DNA from: Streptomyces sp. AC550_RSS872
GTDB taxonomy: Bacteria; Actinomycetota; Actinomycetes; Streptomycetales; Streptomycetaceae
Length of the DNA stretch: 64,000 bases
NCBI RefSeq assembly: GCF_019049285.1
Contig: NZ_JAGMUL010000092.1
Coordinates: 62,001 to 126,000, forward strand
Direction of reading: 5' to 3'
This document shows, in pieces, positions 9,196 to 17,262 of the stretch. The notes under the pieces were generated by a model. The model was not told the origin of the DNA and made no database searches. It was given only the letters and a program-made list of their open reading frames with translations. Each line of letters begins with the position of its first letter. Position 1 is the first letter of the stretch. The position numbers and the translations under genes are program-made.

Positions 9196-9240
9196 CTTAC
9201 CAATCTGAGAGCGCGAGTCCGGTTCTCGTCACCCGCTCCA
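9196..9240 (+). other. tRNA-Gly 3'-half-like fragment, candidate attachment-site scar
   Basis: The stretch ends in a T-arm (GCGAG, TCCGGTT loop, CTCGT) and a 3' acceptor strand CACCCGC followed by TCCA, matching the 3' half of actinobacterial tRNA-Gly. The loop differs from the TTCGATT norm by two bases, the anticodon arm is degenerate and the 5' half (an expected GCGGGTG strand) is absent. Such 3' fragments are the usual trace left by integrases that recombine in tRNA genes. It sits where the conserved genes stop and the IS-rich region begins. The rest of 8987-9465 holds no gene I can support. Confidence 0.5.
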
Positions 9241-9465
9241 TGCCGGACGCCACGGCAAAGACGTAGACCTGGGCGGCCACCGGCCGGGGGTTCAGACGGC
9301 GAGTGCAAGCACCGTGGCCCTCCGCCGGCACCGTCAATAGTCCATGTGCGGGCGCAACGGACACTTTGGCTCGGCCCGAGACACGACGCGGTCCTGTCGG
9401 TGCAGGGGGCGTGCGCGCTTATGGCTCTGCTACCGACGGCGCTCGTGCCCATAGCGTGCCTGCAA

Positions 9466-9539
9466 GTGGGCGGTTCGTAAGGCGATGTCCGTTTCTGGTT
9501 GAGGCTGAGCAAGGTCGCGGGTGGGGGTTGTGTCGGCTA
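9466..9539 (-). repeat. Isolated end of an IS5-type element
   Basis: About 74 bp here repeat, with only a few differences, the terminal segment of the element at 12506-13292 (shared core begins GTGGGCGGTTC and ends TTGTGTCGGCTA). Only the terminus is left; the transposase part is missing. The two copies flank a 3-kb block, which could have arisen by recombination between elements. Confidence 0.6.
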
Positions 9540-9639
9540 CCGCCACGGCATCGTCATCGTCAGTGTGAGAAGCCCACCGTGACCCGCGGCCACATCCCAG
9601 CGGCGGGGGCCACCCTCCTTCCGCGCAGCCGGCGCCGCG

Positions 9640-9903
9640 ACCGAGGCCCGGCGCGCCAAGGCTCAGCGCCATCGGGTTCCTGTGCTGGTGCCGGGGCATC
9701 GACCAACTCGGCACCGAGCGTTCAGCCCTCTTCCTCGGCCTCATTCCCCTGTCCGCCGCGGCAACCGCCCCCCCCTGGTCGGCACCGGACATCTCAGCAT
9801 CGCGCAACTCATCGGCTGCCTCTTGGGCGCCGGCGGCATTGCCCTCGGCATGAGTCGCACGCAGGGATCGCATGATCCTGCGTCGCACCAGGGACCGGGC
9901 TGA
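9640..9903 (+). pseudogene. EamA/DMT-family transporter remnant
   Basis: Two adjacent frames together read like the last ~70 residues of an EamA transporter: GTERSALFLGLIPLSAAA in one frame, then PLVGTGHLSIAQLIGCLLGA in the next. The frame changes at a run of eight C residues near 9768. No upstream two-thirds of the gene is present, so this is a dead fragment even if the C-run were a sequencing artefact. Confidence 0.5.
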
Positions 9904-10142
9904 CAGGCCGCGTCAGTCCGTGCCCGGTCTCAGCCGATCCGCCATGAGCATCGGGCTCTTGTTACCTGCGCGTTCTTCGCCGACTCCTATGGATCTGAGG
10001 AGCACTCTCAGAGGCCATCCGCAGGAAGGCGAAGCGCGCTGTCGTACGGGCCGGGCGGGAGCCTGACCGCCTGCTTGATCACTCTACGTTGTCAGATGCG
10101 GAAATCCAGCCCTCGAGAACAGCCCCTGGGGCTATGGAGGGG

Positions 10143-10370
10143 ATGGAGGATCAGATCGGCCCGCTCGGCCTGGTCCTCAACTCCGTGGTGCTGTTCAACA
10201 GCCGCTACATGGGCGCCCGTCACCCAGCTCCGTACCGAGGGCTTTGACGTCCGCGACCAGGACGTGGCCCGCCTGTCCCCGTTCGTGCGGCACTACGTCA
10301 ACATGCTCGGCCGGTACTCGTTCCTGCTGCCTGAAATACCTGGCGGCCTGCGGTCCCTGCGCGGTCCGTC
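10143..10370 (+). pseudogene. Tn3-family transposase C-terminal remnant
   Basis: MEDQIGPLGLVLNSVVLFNS followed, after a frameshift near 10215, by VTQLRTEGFDVRDQDVARLS and FVRHYVNMLGRYSFLLP is the characteristic end of Tn3-family DDE transposases. Everything N-terminal is absent and no Tn3 terminal repeats are apparent. This shows that a Tn3-type transposon was once here. Confidence 0.7.
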
Positions 10371-10438
10371 GTCGACGCCGGGTGACCGCGGGATCGGGCC
10401 GGCACCCGGACGCGGCACCCGGGTGGCGGCTGGCGTGA

Positions 10439-11056
10439 TCAGTGCGGTTGGCTGTCCGCGCCGGGTTTCTCGGGGGCCGGGTGGTCGGGGAAAAGCGGCA
10501 GGATCTGCTGCAGGATCAGCCGGCAGGGGGTCAGGGACTGGTCGGCGCGGGCGAGCACCATGGAGCCTTCCAGGGCGCCGAGCAGGAGCATGGCCAGGCT
10601 GCGGGCGTCTTCGGCGGGTGTGATCCCGTAGTGCTCCAGGGTCTCGGCCAGGGACGCCACCAAGGTCCGGTAGGCGTCCCGGCACGCGGCGGCGAGCGCG
10701 TCGGAGCCGGGCACGGAGTCCAGGGTCACGGTGGTGATCGGGAGTCCTTCGCTGAACCCGGTCTCCATCAGGTGGCGTGAGCAGTGGTCGGCCATCGCCG
10801 AGACCCAGGCCCGCGCGGTCGGGTGGGAGGCGCGGGTGGCCTCGATGTGGCGTACGGAGTTGACCGCCGCGAGATGGACGGCCTCGACCGCGATCTCCTC
10901 CTTGCCCCCAGGGAACAGGTAGTAGACCGATCCGCGGGGCGCGTCGGCCTCCTCGACGATCTGGGCCAGCCCGGTCCCCCGGTAGCCCTGTCGGCACAGC
11001 AGCCGGTGGGCGCTGGCAAGGATCTTCTCGCGCGAGTCGGACTTCGGCCTGGCCAT
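10439..11056 (-). CDS. TetR/AcrR-family repressor
   Basis: 205 residues from the ATG at 11056 (MARPKSDSREKIL); an in-frame start at 11080 would put the start inside the operator region. The N-terminal helix-turn-helix (about 10-55, GLAQIVEEADAPRGSVYYLF) is typical of TetR proteins of the LmrA/YxaF type, with the PRGSVYYLFPGGKEEL-like block. The C-terminal part is a generic ligand-binding domain. It is divergent from the epimerase gene at 11153, with repeated operators in between, so it probably represses itself and the epimerase/SDR genes. Confidence 0.9.
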   Translation of the reverse strand: MARPKSDSREKILASAHRLLCRQGYRGTGLAQIVEEADAPRGSVYYLFPGGKEEIAVEAVHLAAVNSVRHIEATRASHPTARAWVSAMADHCSRHLMETGFSEGLPITTVTLDSVPGSDALAAACRDAYRTLVASLAETLEHYGITPAEDARSLAMLLLGALEGSMVLARADQSLTPCRLILQQILPLFPDHPAPEKPGADSQPH

Positions 11057-11078
11057 GCAGATAAGTATAAGGAGCCCC

Positions 11079-11123
11079 ATAGCTATACTGAACCCTATAG
11101 CTATACCAAGTTGTATAACTATG
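11079..11123. promoter_or_regulatory. Triple TetR operator in divergent promoter
   Basis: ATAGCTATAC occurs at 11080-11089 and 11097-11106, and an inverted near-copy GTATAACTAT lies at 11113-11122. The central one extends to a palindromic TATAGCTATA. The AT-rich block contrasts with the GC-rich surroundings and fills the space between the TetR start (11056) and the epimerase start (11153). It very probably overlaps both promoters. Confidence 0.75.
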
Positions 11124-11152
11124 CAGGTCTACATACTTTCCGGGAGTGCAGC

Positions 11153-12262
11153 ATGACCACCGTCTTCGTCACCGGCGGCTCGGGATTCGTCGGAGGCCGC
11201 TTGATCGCCCGCCTCATCGCGGACGGCCACACCGTCCGCGCCTTGGCCCGCAGCGAAACCTCGGCCAAAGCCATACAGGCTCTGGGCGCCACCCCTGTCC
11301 GGGCCGACCTCTCCAGCCCCGAGACCCTGCGCGCCGCCGCAGCAGGGGCCGAACTCGCCTTCCACGCGGCTGCGCGCACCGGCGGCGGCAGCCGCGCGCA
11401 GTTCTGGGCGGACAACGTCACCGGCACCGCCAACGTGATCCGAGCAACCCGCGAGGCCGGCGTGCGCCGCCTCGTCCACGTCGGCACCGAGGCGGCCCTC
11501 ATGAACGGCCAGCCACTGGTCCGCGTGGACGAGACGGCACCGCTGCGGCCCGATTCCCGCGCCTCCTACTCCGCTTCCAAGGCCGCCGCCGAGCAGCTGG
11601 TCCGCGACGCCGACGGCTCCGGAATGGAGACCGTCGTCCTGCGCCCACGCTTCGTGTGGGGCGCGGGAGACACCACCTTGCTGCCCCGGCTGAAGGACAT
11701 GGTGGAGTCCGGCCACTTCTCCTGGATCGGGGGCGGCCGGCACCTCACCGACACCACCCACATCGACAACACGGTGGAGGGGCTTGTCCTGGCCGCCGAG
11801 CGCGGCCGGCCCGGCGAGGCGTACTTCGTCACCGACGGTGAACCCGTCGTCTTCCGCGACTTCCTCACCGAGCTGCTCGCCACCCAGCACGTCACCGTCC
11901 CGGACCGCTCCCTTCCCTACGGCGTCGCGCGCGCCATCGCCGGCACCGCCGAGGCCTTGTGGCGAACTCTGCACCTCAAGGGCGAACCTCCCCTGGGCTA
12001 CATGGGCGTTTGGCTCTCCGGTCTGGAATGCACGATCGACACGGCCAAGGCCCGCACCGAACTCGGCTACCGGCCCGTCACGACACAGCAGCAAGGGCCT
12101 CGCCAATATGCGCACCCCCACCCACTGAACCTGGCACGCCCCCACATCCGGCCCCGCGCCCTGACACCGAAGCCAAGGGAACACCAATGCCGAAGACGAC
12201 GAACCCCGCCACGCACTGGACTGCAGCCGACATACCCGACCTCACTGGCCAGACCTGGCTGA
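11153..12262 (+). CDS. NAD(P)-dependent epimerase/dehydratase (extended SDR)
   Basis: Starts at the ATG at 11153 (MTTVFVTGGSGFVGGRLIAR). It has the TGGSGFVG cofactor loop at the N-terminus and an SDR active-site YSASK (Ser-Tyr-x-x-x-Lys type, about residue 143). Homologous layout suggests the normal C-terminus is reached about residue 316; near 12095 a one-base change seems to shift the frame, since the alternative frame reads GLANMRTPTH and stops at 12128. As written, the frame continues to 12262 with an Arg/Pro-rich tail overlapping the next gene, which looks artificial. The substrate is unknown (NAD-dependent oxidation, reduction or epimerisation). Regulated by the divergent TetR gene. Confidence 0.82.
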   Translation: MTTVFVTGGSGFVGGRLIARLIADGHTVRALARSETSAKAIQALGATPVRADLSSPETLRAAAAGAELAFHAAARTGGGSRAQFWADNVTGTANVIRATREAGVRRLVHVGTEAALMNGQPLVRVDETAPLRPDSRASYSASKAAAEQLVRDADGSGMETVVLRPRFVWGAGDTTLLPRLKDMVESGHFSWIGGGRHLTDTTHIDNTVEGLVLAAERGRPGEAYFVTDGEPVVFRDFLTELLATQHVTVPDRSLPYGVARAIAGTAEALWRTLHLKGEPPLGYMGVWLSGLECTIDTAKARTELGYRPVTTQQQGPRQYAHPHPLNLARPHIRPRALTPKPREHQCRRRRTPPRTGLQPTYPTSLARPG

Positions 12263-12543
12263 TCACCGGTGCGACCAACGGACTGGGACTGTCCACCGCC
12301 CGCGAGGCACACGCCAAGGGTGCCCGCCTGATCCTCGCCGTCCGCGACACCACTCGAGGCGAACAGCTGACCCGCGAACTGAGCGGCGCCGACGTCCTGC
12401 AACTCGACCTCGCCTCACTCGACAGCGTCCGCGAAGCCGCGGCGCAGGTCAGCAACATCGACGTCCTCATCAACAATGCGGGCACTTCCCCCCAGCAGCG
12501 CACTGAGTGGGCGGTTCATGAGGTGATGTCCGTTTCTGGTTGA
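12187..12543 (+). pseudogene. Short-chain dehydrogenase, truncated by an IS element
   Basis: The frame from the ATG at 12187 (MPKTTNPATHWTAADIPDLT) contains the SDR Rossmann motif TGATNGLG and the NNAG motif (LINNAGTSPQQ), but host sequence stops at about 12505, where the IS5-type element begins; the last dozen residues are IS-encoded. The catalytic Tyr-x-x-x-Lys half is absent, so the product should be inactive. It was probably co-transcribed with the epimerase. Confidence 0.85.
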
Positions 12544-12577
12544 GGCTGAGCAAGGTCGCGGGTGGGGGTTGTGTCGG

Positions 12578-12978
12578 CTATTGCTTCCTGGCGAAGTTGC
12601 CGGTGTCGGCTTCGGTGAGGATGCCGAGTTTGACCAGGCGTTTCAGCTTGGCGCGGGTGCCTTCGACGTTTTTCGGCAGCAGTTCGTGGCCGAGGGCTTC
12701 GCAGACGTCCTTGGCCCGTAGCGGCCCGGCCGTCTGGTTGAAGGCGGCGAGGATGCGGGGGTAGTCCGAGTGCTCGGGCAGCTCCGGCGCGACGGCCGGG
12801 AGCCGGTCGGCGAGGCCGGTGACGGTCTTGCAGGTGATCGCGAGGTGCGCCAAGTGGGTCTCGGCCTCCCGCAACCGTGTCTGCAGGCCGTCGATCTGGG
12901 TGCGCGGAGGTCGTCGACCAGGGCCCGGGCGGCGTCTGCCTGGAGGTCCAGGGCGTCGAGCAGAGGCTGGATGTTCAC
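12578..12978 (-). pseudogene. IS-associated accessory gene, frameshifted
   Basis: It starts at a GTG at 12978 (VNIQPLLDALDLQADAARAL), but the frame changes near 12903; after that it reads LREAETHLAHLAITCKTVTG through to a stop at 12578. The pattern (helical, Leu/Ala-rich N-terminus and a winged-helix-like C-terminus, EALGHELLPKNVEGTRAKLK) suggests a small regulator or transposition accessory protein that travels with this IS. Function not established. Confidence 0.6.
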
Positions 12979-13292
12979 GCTGCCACCGCCTGCGCCTCGC
13001 GCCAGGTGGGGGCGTTCGCGCCGGTGAGGCGTCGGGTCATGACGTGAGTCATCGCCCAGTAAACACGGGAGGCGGAGGAGGCGGGGCGGTGCTCGCAGTC
13101 GCGGACCAGGCGCCGGTGCAGTATCAGGATCCCGTAGGTCTGCTCGACCCTCCACCGCTTCGGCTGCGGCACGAACCCCTTGACCTGCGGGTTGCGTGCG
13201 ACGATCTCGACGTCGATGCCCAGGCCGGCGCCGTGCAGCCCGGTGAACGGGGCTATCCAGGAAGGCTCCGACGCCGTGATCACACCAGTCAC
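12975..13292 (-). pseudogene. IS5-family transposase, C-terminal part only
   Basis: About 105 residues include RNPQVKGFVPQPKRWRVEQT and GILILHRRLVRDCEHRPAS, the conserved end of IS5-family DDE transposases with the catalytic Glu in RWRVEQT. The N-terminal catalytic Asp regions are absent. Its TGA overlaps the GTG of the next gene (GTGA), implying coupled translation in the intact element. Confidence 0.8.
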
Positions 13293-13334
13293 GCCAAGAG
13301 CTTTCCACGCAGCGGTGGTTGGCCTCTGGAGCGC

Positions 13335-13595
13335 TCATGGACGTTGGTGCGCCTGCCTCCTCACATGGTGACGGCGCGCCGCTGCCGCCAGTAGGGCGGC
13401 ACCTGCAAAGCCGACCAGGAGGGTTCCCCACTCAGGCACGTGGGCTGCCCGCAGAAGGCCGGCGACACCGAAACTTGTATCCCACCCGGCCTCTGTGATG
13501 GCGGAGCCGAACCCCTGGATGGCCAGGATGGCTCCGAACAGCCAGAGCAGCCCCTGGCCTGAGCTGTTGTCCGACTTCTTGAGCTGCTTCCCCAT
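13335..13595 (-). CDS. Small two-helix membrane protein controlled by TetR
   Basis: 86 residues from the ATG at 13595 with GAGGACG upstream. Two hydrophobic stretches are evident: LLWLFGAILAIQGFGSAI (about 17-35) and WGTLLVGFAGAALLAAA (about 57-73), with a basic C-terminus. No family is recognised. It is divergent from the TetR gene at 13705, sharing a promoter region with three palindromes, so it is the likely target of that repressor. Similar TetR/small-membrane-protein pairs occur as efflux or stress modules. Confidence 0.6.
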   Translation of the reverse strand: MGKQLKKSDNSSGQGLLWLFGAILAIQGFGSAITEAGWDTSFGVAGLLRAAHVPEWGTLLVGFAGAALLAAAARRHHVRRQAHQRP

Positions 13596-13610
13596 GACGG
13601 GCGTCCTCTC

Positions 13611-13683
13611 CGATGTGCGCACATCGTTTTCGATGCGGTCGCATCACATCGTGCAGTGCCGCAGGATATGATGCAAGTGCATC
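13611..13683. promoter_or_regulatory. Three TetR-operator palindromes (GATGnnnnnnCATC)
   Basis: CGATGTGCGCACATCG (13611-13626), GATGCGGTCGCATC (13632-13645) and GATGCAAGTGCATC (13670-13683) all fit GATG-6-CATC. They lie between the divergent small membrane protein and TetR genes. Three sites in 73 bp suggest cooperative autoregulation; the last site ends 21 nt before the TetR start codon. Confidence 0.75.
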
Positions 13684-13704
13684 GGAAAACAGGAGGAGCT
13701 GAGC

Positions 13705-14319
13705 GTGCCCAGGCAGGTCGACTACGAGGACCGGCGCCGCCGGATCGCCGAGGCGGTCTGCACTCTGATCGCGCGTTCCGGCATGGAAGCCGTCAGCCTC
13801 CGCGATGTCGCGGCTCAGGCGGACGTGTCCATGGGCGCCGTCCAGCGGTGCTTCCGCACCAAAGAGGACATGCTGCTCTTCGCGCTGGAGCACGTCTCCC
13901 AACACGTCAGCGAACGCGCCAACCAGCGCATCGCCACAGCCTCCGCCCCTCAGGCCGCATCCACTCTGCTGTCACACACCCTGGCCGAACTCGCCTTGCT
14001 GAATGACGAATCGAAGACGCAGGCGCACGTCTGGCTGGCCTTCGTCACCCACGCACCGGCCAGCGAAAAACTAGCCGCCGTCCTGCACGACACCTATGCC
14101 AAGCTCCATGACCTCATCGCATGGCTCATCCGCTATGGCCAGGACACCCAGGAAATCCCACAGCACCTCGACCCCACCCGCGAGGCGCACACCCTCCTCG
14201 CTGTGGCTGATGGCCTCACGGTCCACGTCCTAGCAGGCCACCACTCTCCGGAGATGGCGCTGGCCATCCTTCAACGCCACATCGACCACCTGCTGCAAAG
14301 AGCATCCAGCCACGGATGA
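13705..14319 (+). CDS. TetR-family regulator (BetI-like C-terminal domain)
   Basis: 204 residues from a GTG at 13705 preceded by AGGAGGAG. The N-terminal HTH (about 12-58) reads VSLRDVAAQADVSMGAVQRC, with FRTKEDMLLFALEHV after it, as in TetR proteins with a BetI-type C-terminal domain. The C-terminal ~100 residues include a conserved-looking ADGLTVHVLAGHHSPEMALA stretch. The three upstream palindromes are its probable binding sites. Target: itself and the membrane protein at 13335-13595. Confidence 0.92.
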   Translation: MPRQVDYEDRRRRIAEAVCTLIARSGMEAVSLRDVAAQADVSMGAVQRCFRTKEDMLLFALEHVSQHVSERANQRIATASAPQAASTLLSHTLAELALLNDESKTQAHVWLAFVTHAPASEKLAAVLHDTYAKLHDLIAWLIRYGQDTQEIPQHLDPTREAHTLLAVADGLTVHVLAGHHSPEMALAILQRHIDHLLQRASSHG

Positions 14320-14394
14320 CGCGCCCAGCCCCAATGTGTTGTGCACCGCACGCTTCTGACGCCCACAGCCTGCTCGGGGCTGGTCAGCAGATAC

Positions 14395-15721
14395 GGGACT
14401 TCCCAATGTTGATGTCAAGCAGATGTCGCGACGGGAAGTGAAGCGTGGTAGCACTCTCTGTCACGGATCATCGCCCACAAAACGTTGACACGTCGGCGTG
14501 CGAGGGCAAGGAGGGCCTGTTTGTGCCCCTTCCCTTCGTTCCGCTTCCGCTGGTAGTACGCCTTGGAGGCAGCGCAGGACTTGAGACTGGCCATCGCCGA
14601 CAAGTACATGGTCCGAAGCAGACCGCGGTGGTAGCGGCGGGGCCTGCGCAGGTTGCCGCTGACCCGGCCGGAGTCACGCGGCTGCGAAGCCGGCCAGTCG
14701 GTCCGCACTGCCGAAGGCGGCCAGGTCCCCGCCAGTTGCGGCGATGAACTCGGCACCAAGCCGTGCGCCCATACCGGGCAGACTGCGGATCACCTCGGCG
14801 TATGGATGTTCGTGAAACCTCGCCTCGATGAGGGCATCAAGCTCCACGATTTCCTCTTCGAGGGCCATCACTGCCTTCGCCAGGCGGACCACCATGGCGG
14901 CCGCCAGATGCTCGCCGGGCAACGCGGTGTGCTGGGCCTGCGCTGCCTCCACGGCAGTTCGAGCCAGTGCGGCGGCACCTTTGACCTTGCGGTTCTTCAA
15001 CCAGGTCTCGATCCGTTTCGCGCCTGTGCGACGGATGGCTGCCGGAGTCTGGTATCCCGTCAGGAGCATGATCGGACCCTTGTTTGTCAGGTCCAGTGTC
15101 CGCTCCAACGCAGGGAAGATCTCCAGCAATTGCGCCCGTAGGCGGTTGATCTGGCGAGTGCGGTCGAAGACGAGATCCAGGCGCCGGGTCGTCAGAGCGC
15201 GAAGGTCAGTGGCAATCTCGTCGCCGGGCGTCAGCAGCCCCAGATCACGGCGGACGCGCGCCTGGTCGGCGATGACGAAGGCGTCCTTCGCGTCCGTTTT
15301 TCCCTCGCCCCGGTAAGTGGCCGAGGCCCGATGGACTGCCAGGCCGGTGAGATAGGCAACGGGCTGGCCGTGGACTGTGAGCAGGCCGATCAGCAGGGCG
15401 GCACCACCATGGTTGAGGTCGACGGCCCACAGCACATCGTCGAATAACGCCAGCACATCGCCGATCAGCGCCAGCAGCTCAGTCTCGTCGTTGAGGGTCC
15501 GGCGGGACAGCAGCCGCTCACCCTCCGCGTTAATCACCACGCAGTGGTGATGTGTCTTGCCGATGTCTACACCGGCCCAGATCTCGGGCACGGCCACCTC
15601 CGCCAGCTCGTCGTGCATCGATCCCGCAGACGACCTCGCCGGCGTTGTCCTACAGCAGCGATCGAGTCGCGTCTCCCAATTGGCGGTCGAGTCGTCGCGG
15701 AGCTCCGGGCGGCCAAGTCCC
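14395..15721 (-). mobile_element. IS110-family element
   Basis: It is bounded by GGGACTTCCC at 14395 and GGCCAAGTCCC ending at 15721. The 15721 end matches the start of a second, truncated copy at 37238, which fixes this boundary. It interrupts an unknown gene whose 5' part survives at 15722-16157. IS110 elements move via a DEDD transposase and bridge RNA; the bridge RNA would lie in the non-coding flank, but I did not identify its fold. Confidence 0.8.
14415..15618 (-). pseudogene. IS110 transposase, frameshifted
   Basis: The N-terminal RuvC-like DEDD domain is seen in the frame 15618 to 14674 (EIWAGVDIGKTHHHCVVINA, then YRGEGKTDAKDAFVIADQAR). The C-terminal IS116/IS110/IS902 domain starts at SLPGMGARLGAEFIAATGG. 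Near 14690 the frame ends at GFAAA and continues in another frame (RDSGRVSGNLRRPRRYHRGL to LARRRVNVLWAMIRD) until 14415. One frameshift separates the two, so the element is probably inactive unless the shift is a read error. Confidence 0.8.
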
Positions 15722-16157
15722 GTAAGCCATCCAACGGCTCAGCCTTTACAGCCATACCCGAAGCCCCCGGGCCCTCCGATCGTACGAGTGATCGGATCAG
15801 GCCCACGTCTTGAAAGGTAGGACAGCCCTTAGTCGTGCTGGTGGGGCCGTCGGCGGTGTCTGGGCCCGTCTCGATCACCGCGGAGCGGGCCTGGTCGTAC
15901 TTCAGATACTGCTGCTCGATGTGCTTGGCGGCCGGGGCGTTCGCGACGATGATCTGTTGGGCCACCCGGAAGGCGTGGGTGATGCCGTCGCGCAGGTTCA
16001 TGACGATCAGCTCGCACATGATCTTGCGGAACTCGTAGGGGCTGTCGCCCGCCTTCGCGCTGGCCTCGTCGCAGATGCCGGCCAGCCAGTGGGCGGTGTC
16101 GGGCGGGTAGCGGTCGAAGACGTGCGGTGCGTTGTCACCGGGGATGTCGTTGTTCAT
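15722..16157 (-). pseudogene. Unknown accessory protein, 3' end cut off by IS110
   Basis: Reads MNNDIPGDNAPHVFDRYPPD onward for about 145 residues, with an ATG at 16157 that overlaps the stop of the upstream gene (ATGA), indicating translational coupling. The domain is helical and acidic. No family is recognised. The frame continues into IS110 sequence beyond 15721 and would add foreign residues. Confidence 0.6.
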
Positions 16158-17262
16158 GCAGTCGTGCTCTCTACGAGGCGCAGGCCGCCGGGCGTGCGCG
16201 CGTTGGTGATGGTGGCAGCCCACTGGGCTACGTCGTCGGCGAGATAGGTGACCAGCCGAAGGAGGTCGTTGTCGGCGTTGGTGGCGACCTTGTCGCCGGG
16301 GTACCAGTCGGTGACGAAGGCGTTGAAGCGGCCGATTGCCCGGGCGAAGTCCTGTCGCCACTCGGCCAGCAGGAGTTCGTCACTCGGCCGGTTTCCGCCC
16401 AGGACCTGGACGAGCTCGCGGAACACGGCCTCCCCCGGCTCGGTGTCCGGCGCCTCAGTGCCCGGGTCGTGCTGGGCGGCTTCGTGCGCGGCGGCCTGGA
16501 GCAGGTCGGGGTCCGAGCGCAGCACGGCGCGAGCCAGTTCTGGGCGCTGTACGAGGTAGGCGGCAGCAACGGCGCGGGTGGCGTCCTCATCGGCTTTCAC
16601 CGCGCCGAGGATCGCCTCGCGGACGTCAGGCTGGCAGGCTTCGAACTGGTGGACCGCGGTGACGACTGCCTTGCGTTCAGCCTGGGCACCGGGGCGTCGG
16701 CTGGGCGGGATCGCCTTGCGGACGGCCTTGAGGTAGTCGGCCTCGGTGACTTCGAGGATGTCGTCCTGCTCGGCCAGTGACATCAGGCCAAGCAGGACGC
16801 CGACCTTCTCCTCGAACTGCTCTTGGTCGAAGGCACCGTGTTCGCTGCTGAGGGCGACCTGGTACATCGTGGTGAACGAGACGTACACCTTGGAGTCCAG
16901 GACGAGCTGGCGCTGCTGCGGCTTCCACCGGTACCCCAGCAGGCGGCACTTGCGCAGAGTGTTCGGCGACAGCTTGAGCCGTGAGTGAGTACATCGAGCT
17001 GCGCCTCTGTTGCGTGGCGGGATCCAGCCTTGGCCGGAGCCCCGAACTTCGCCAGGAGCCAGTCTCCTACCGCGAAGCGCGCGGCCCGGAACTCCCGGCC
17101 CGTGGTTGACCCACGGGTGACGATGCGTTCGATCTCCTCGAACTCGGACGGTGTACAGCCGGCTTCGTCTGCGGCCTGGGGTTCGGTCCAAACGACGTGG
17201 ACGGCGTGGTCATCCTCATGCCCTCCGGGTAGGGAGGCCGCCCGCACCGGACAGCCGGGCAC
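16154..17262 (-). pseudogene. Unknown accessory protein, frameshifted, coupled to 15722-16157
   Basis: An N-terminal part (17262 to about 16985: RAARFAVGDWLLAKFGAPAK and EEIERIVTRGSTTGREF) and a C-terminal part (about 16985 to 16154: RLKLSPNTLRKCRLLGYRWK onward) lie in different frames that meet near the repeat GTGAGTGAGT at about 16983. Joined, they make about 365 residues with a possible ParB/DUF6192-like helix-turn-helix in the first 130 (inference, weak) and a long helical C-terminus. It is the upstream member of a two-gene unit, now broken. Confidence 0.5.

Larger units (their letters stand above)
12506..13300 (-). mobile_element. Truncated IS5-type element (two-gene type)
   Basis: One end is intact at about 12506 (matching the isolated end at 9466-9539), with a two-gene arrangement on the minus strand: a DDE transposase C-terminus upstream and a small accessory gene downstream. 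The transposase N-terminus and the other end are missing beyond about 13295. It interrupts the SDR gene at 12187. Confidence 0.75.

Noticed and set aside
9165..9512. Minus-strand frame containing GAGDENRTRALRL
   Set aside because: This is the well-known false translation of a tRNA 3' end (here the tRNA-Gly fragment), not a protein.
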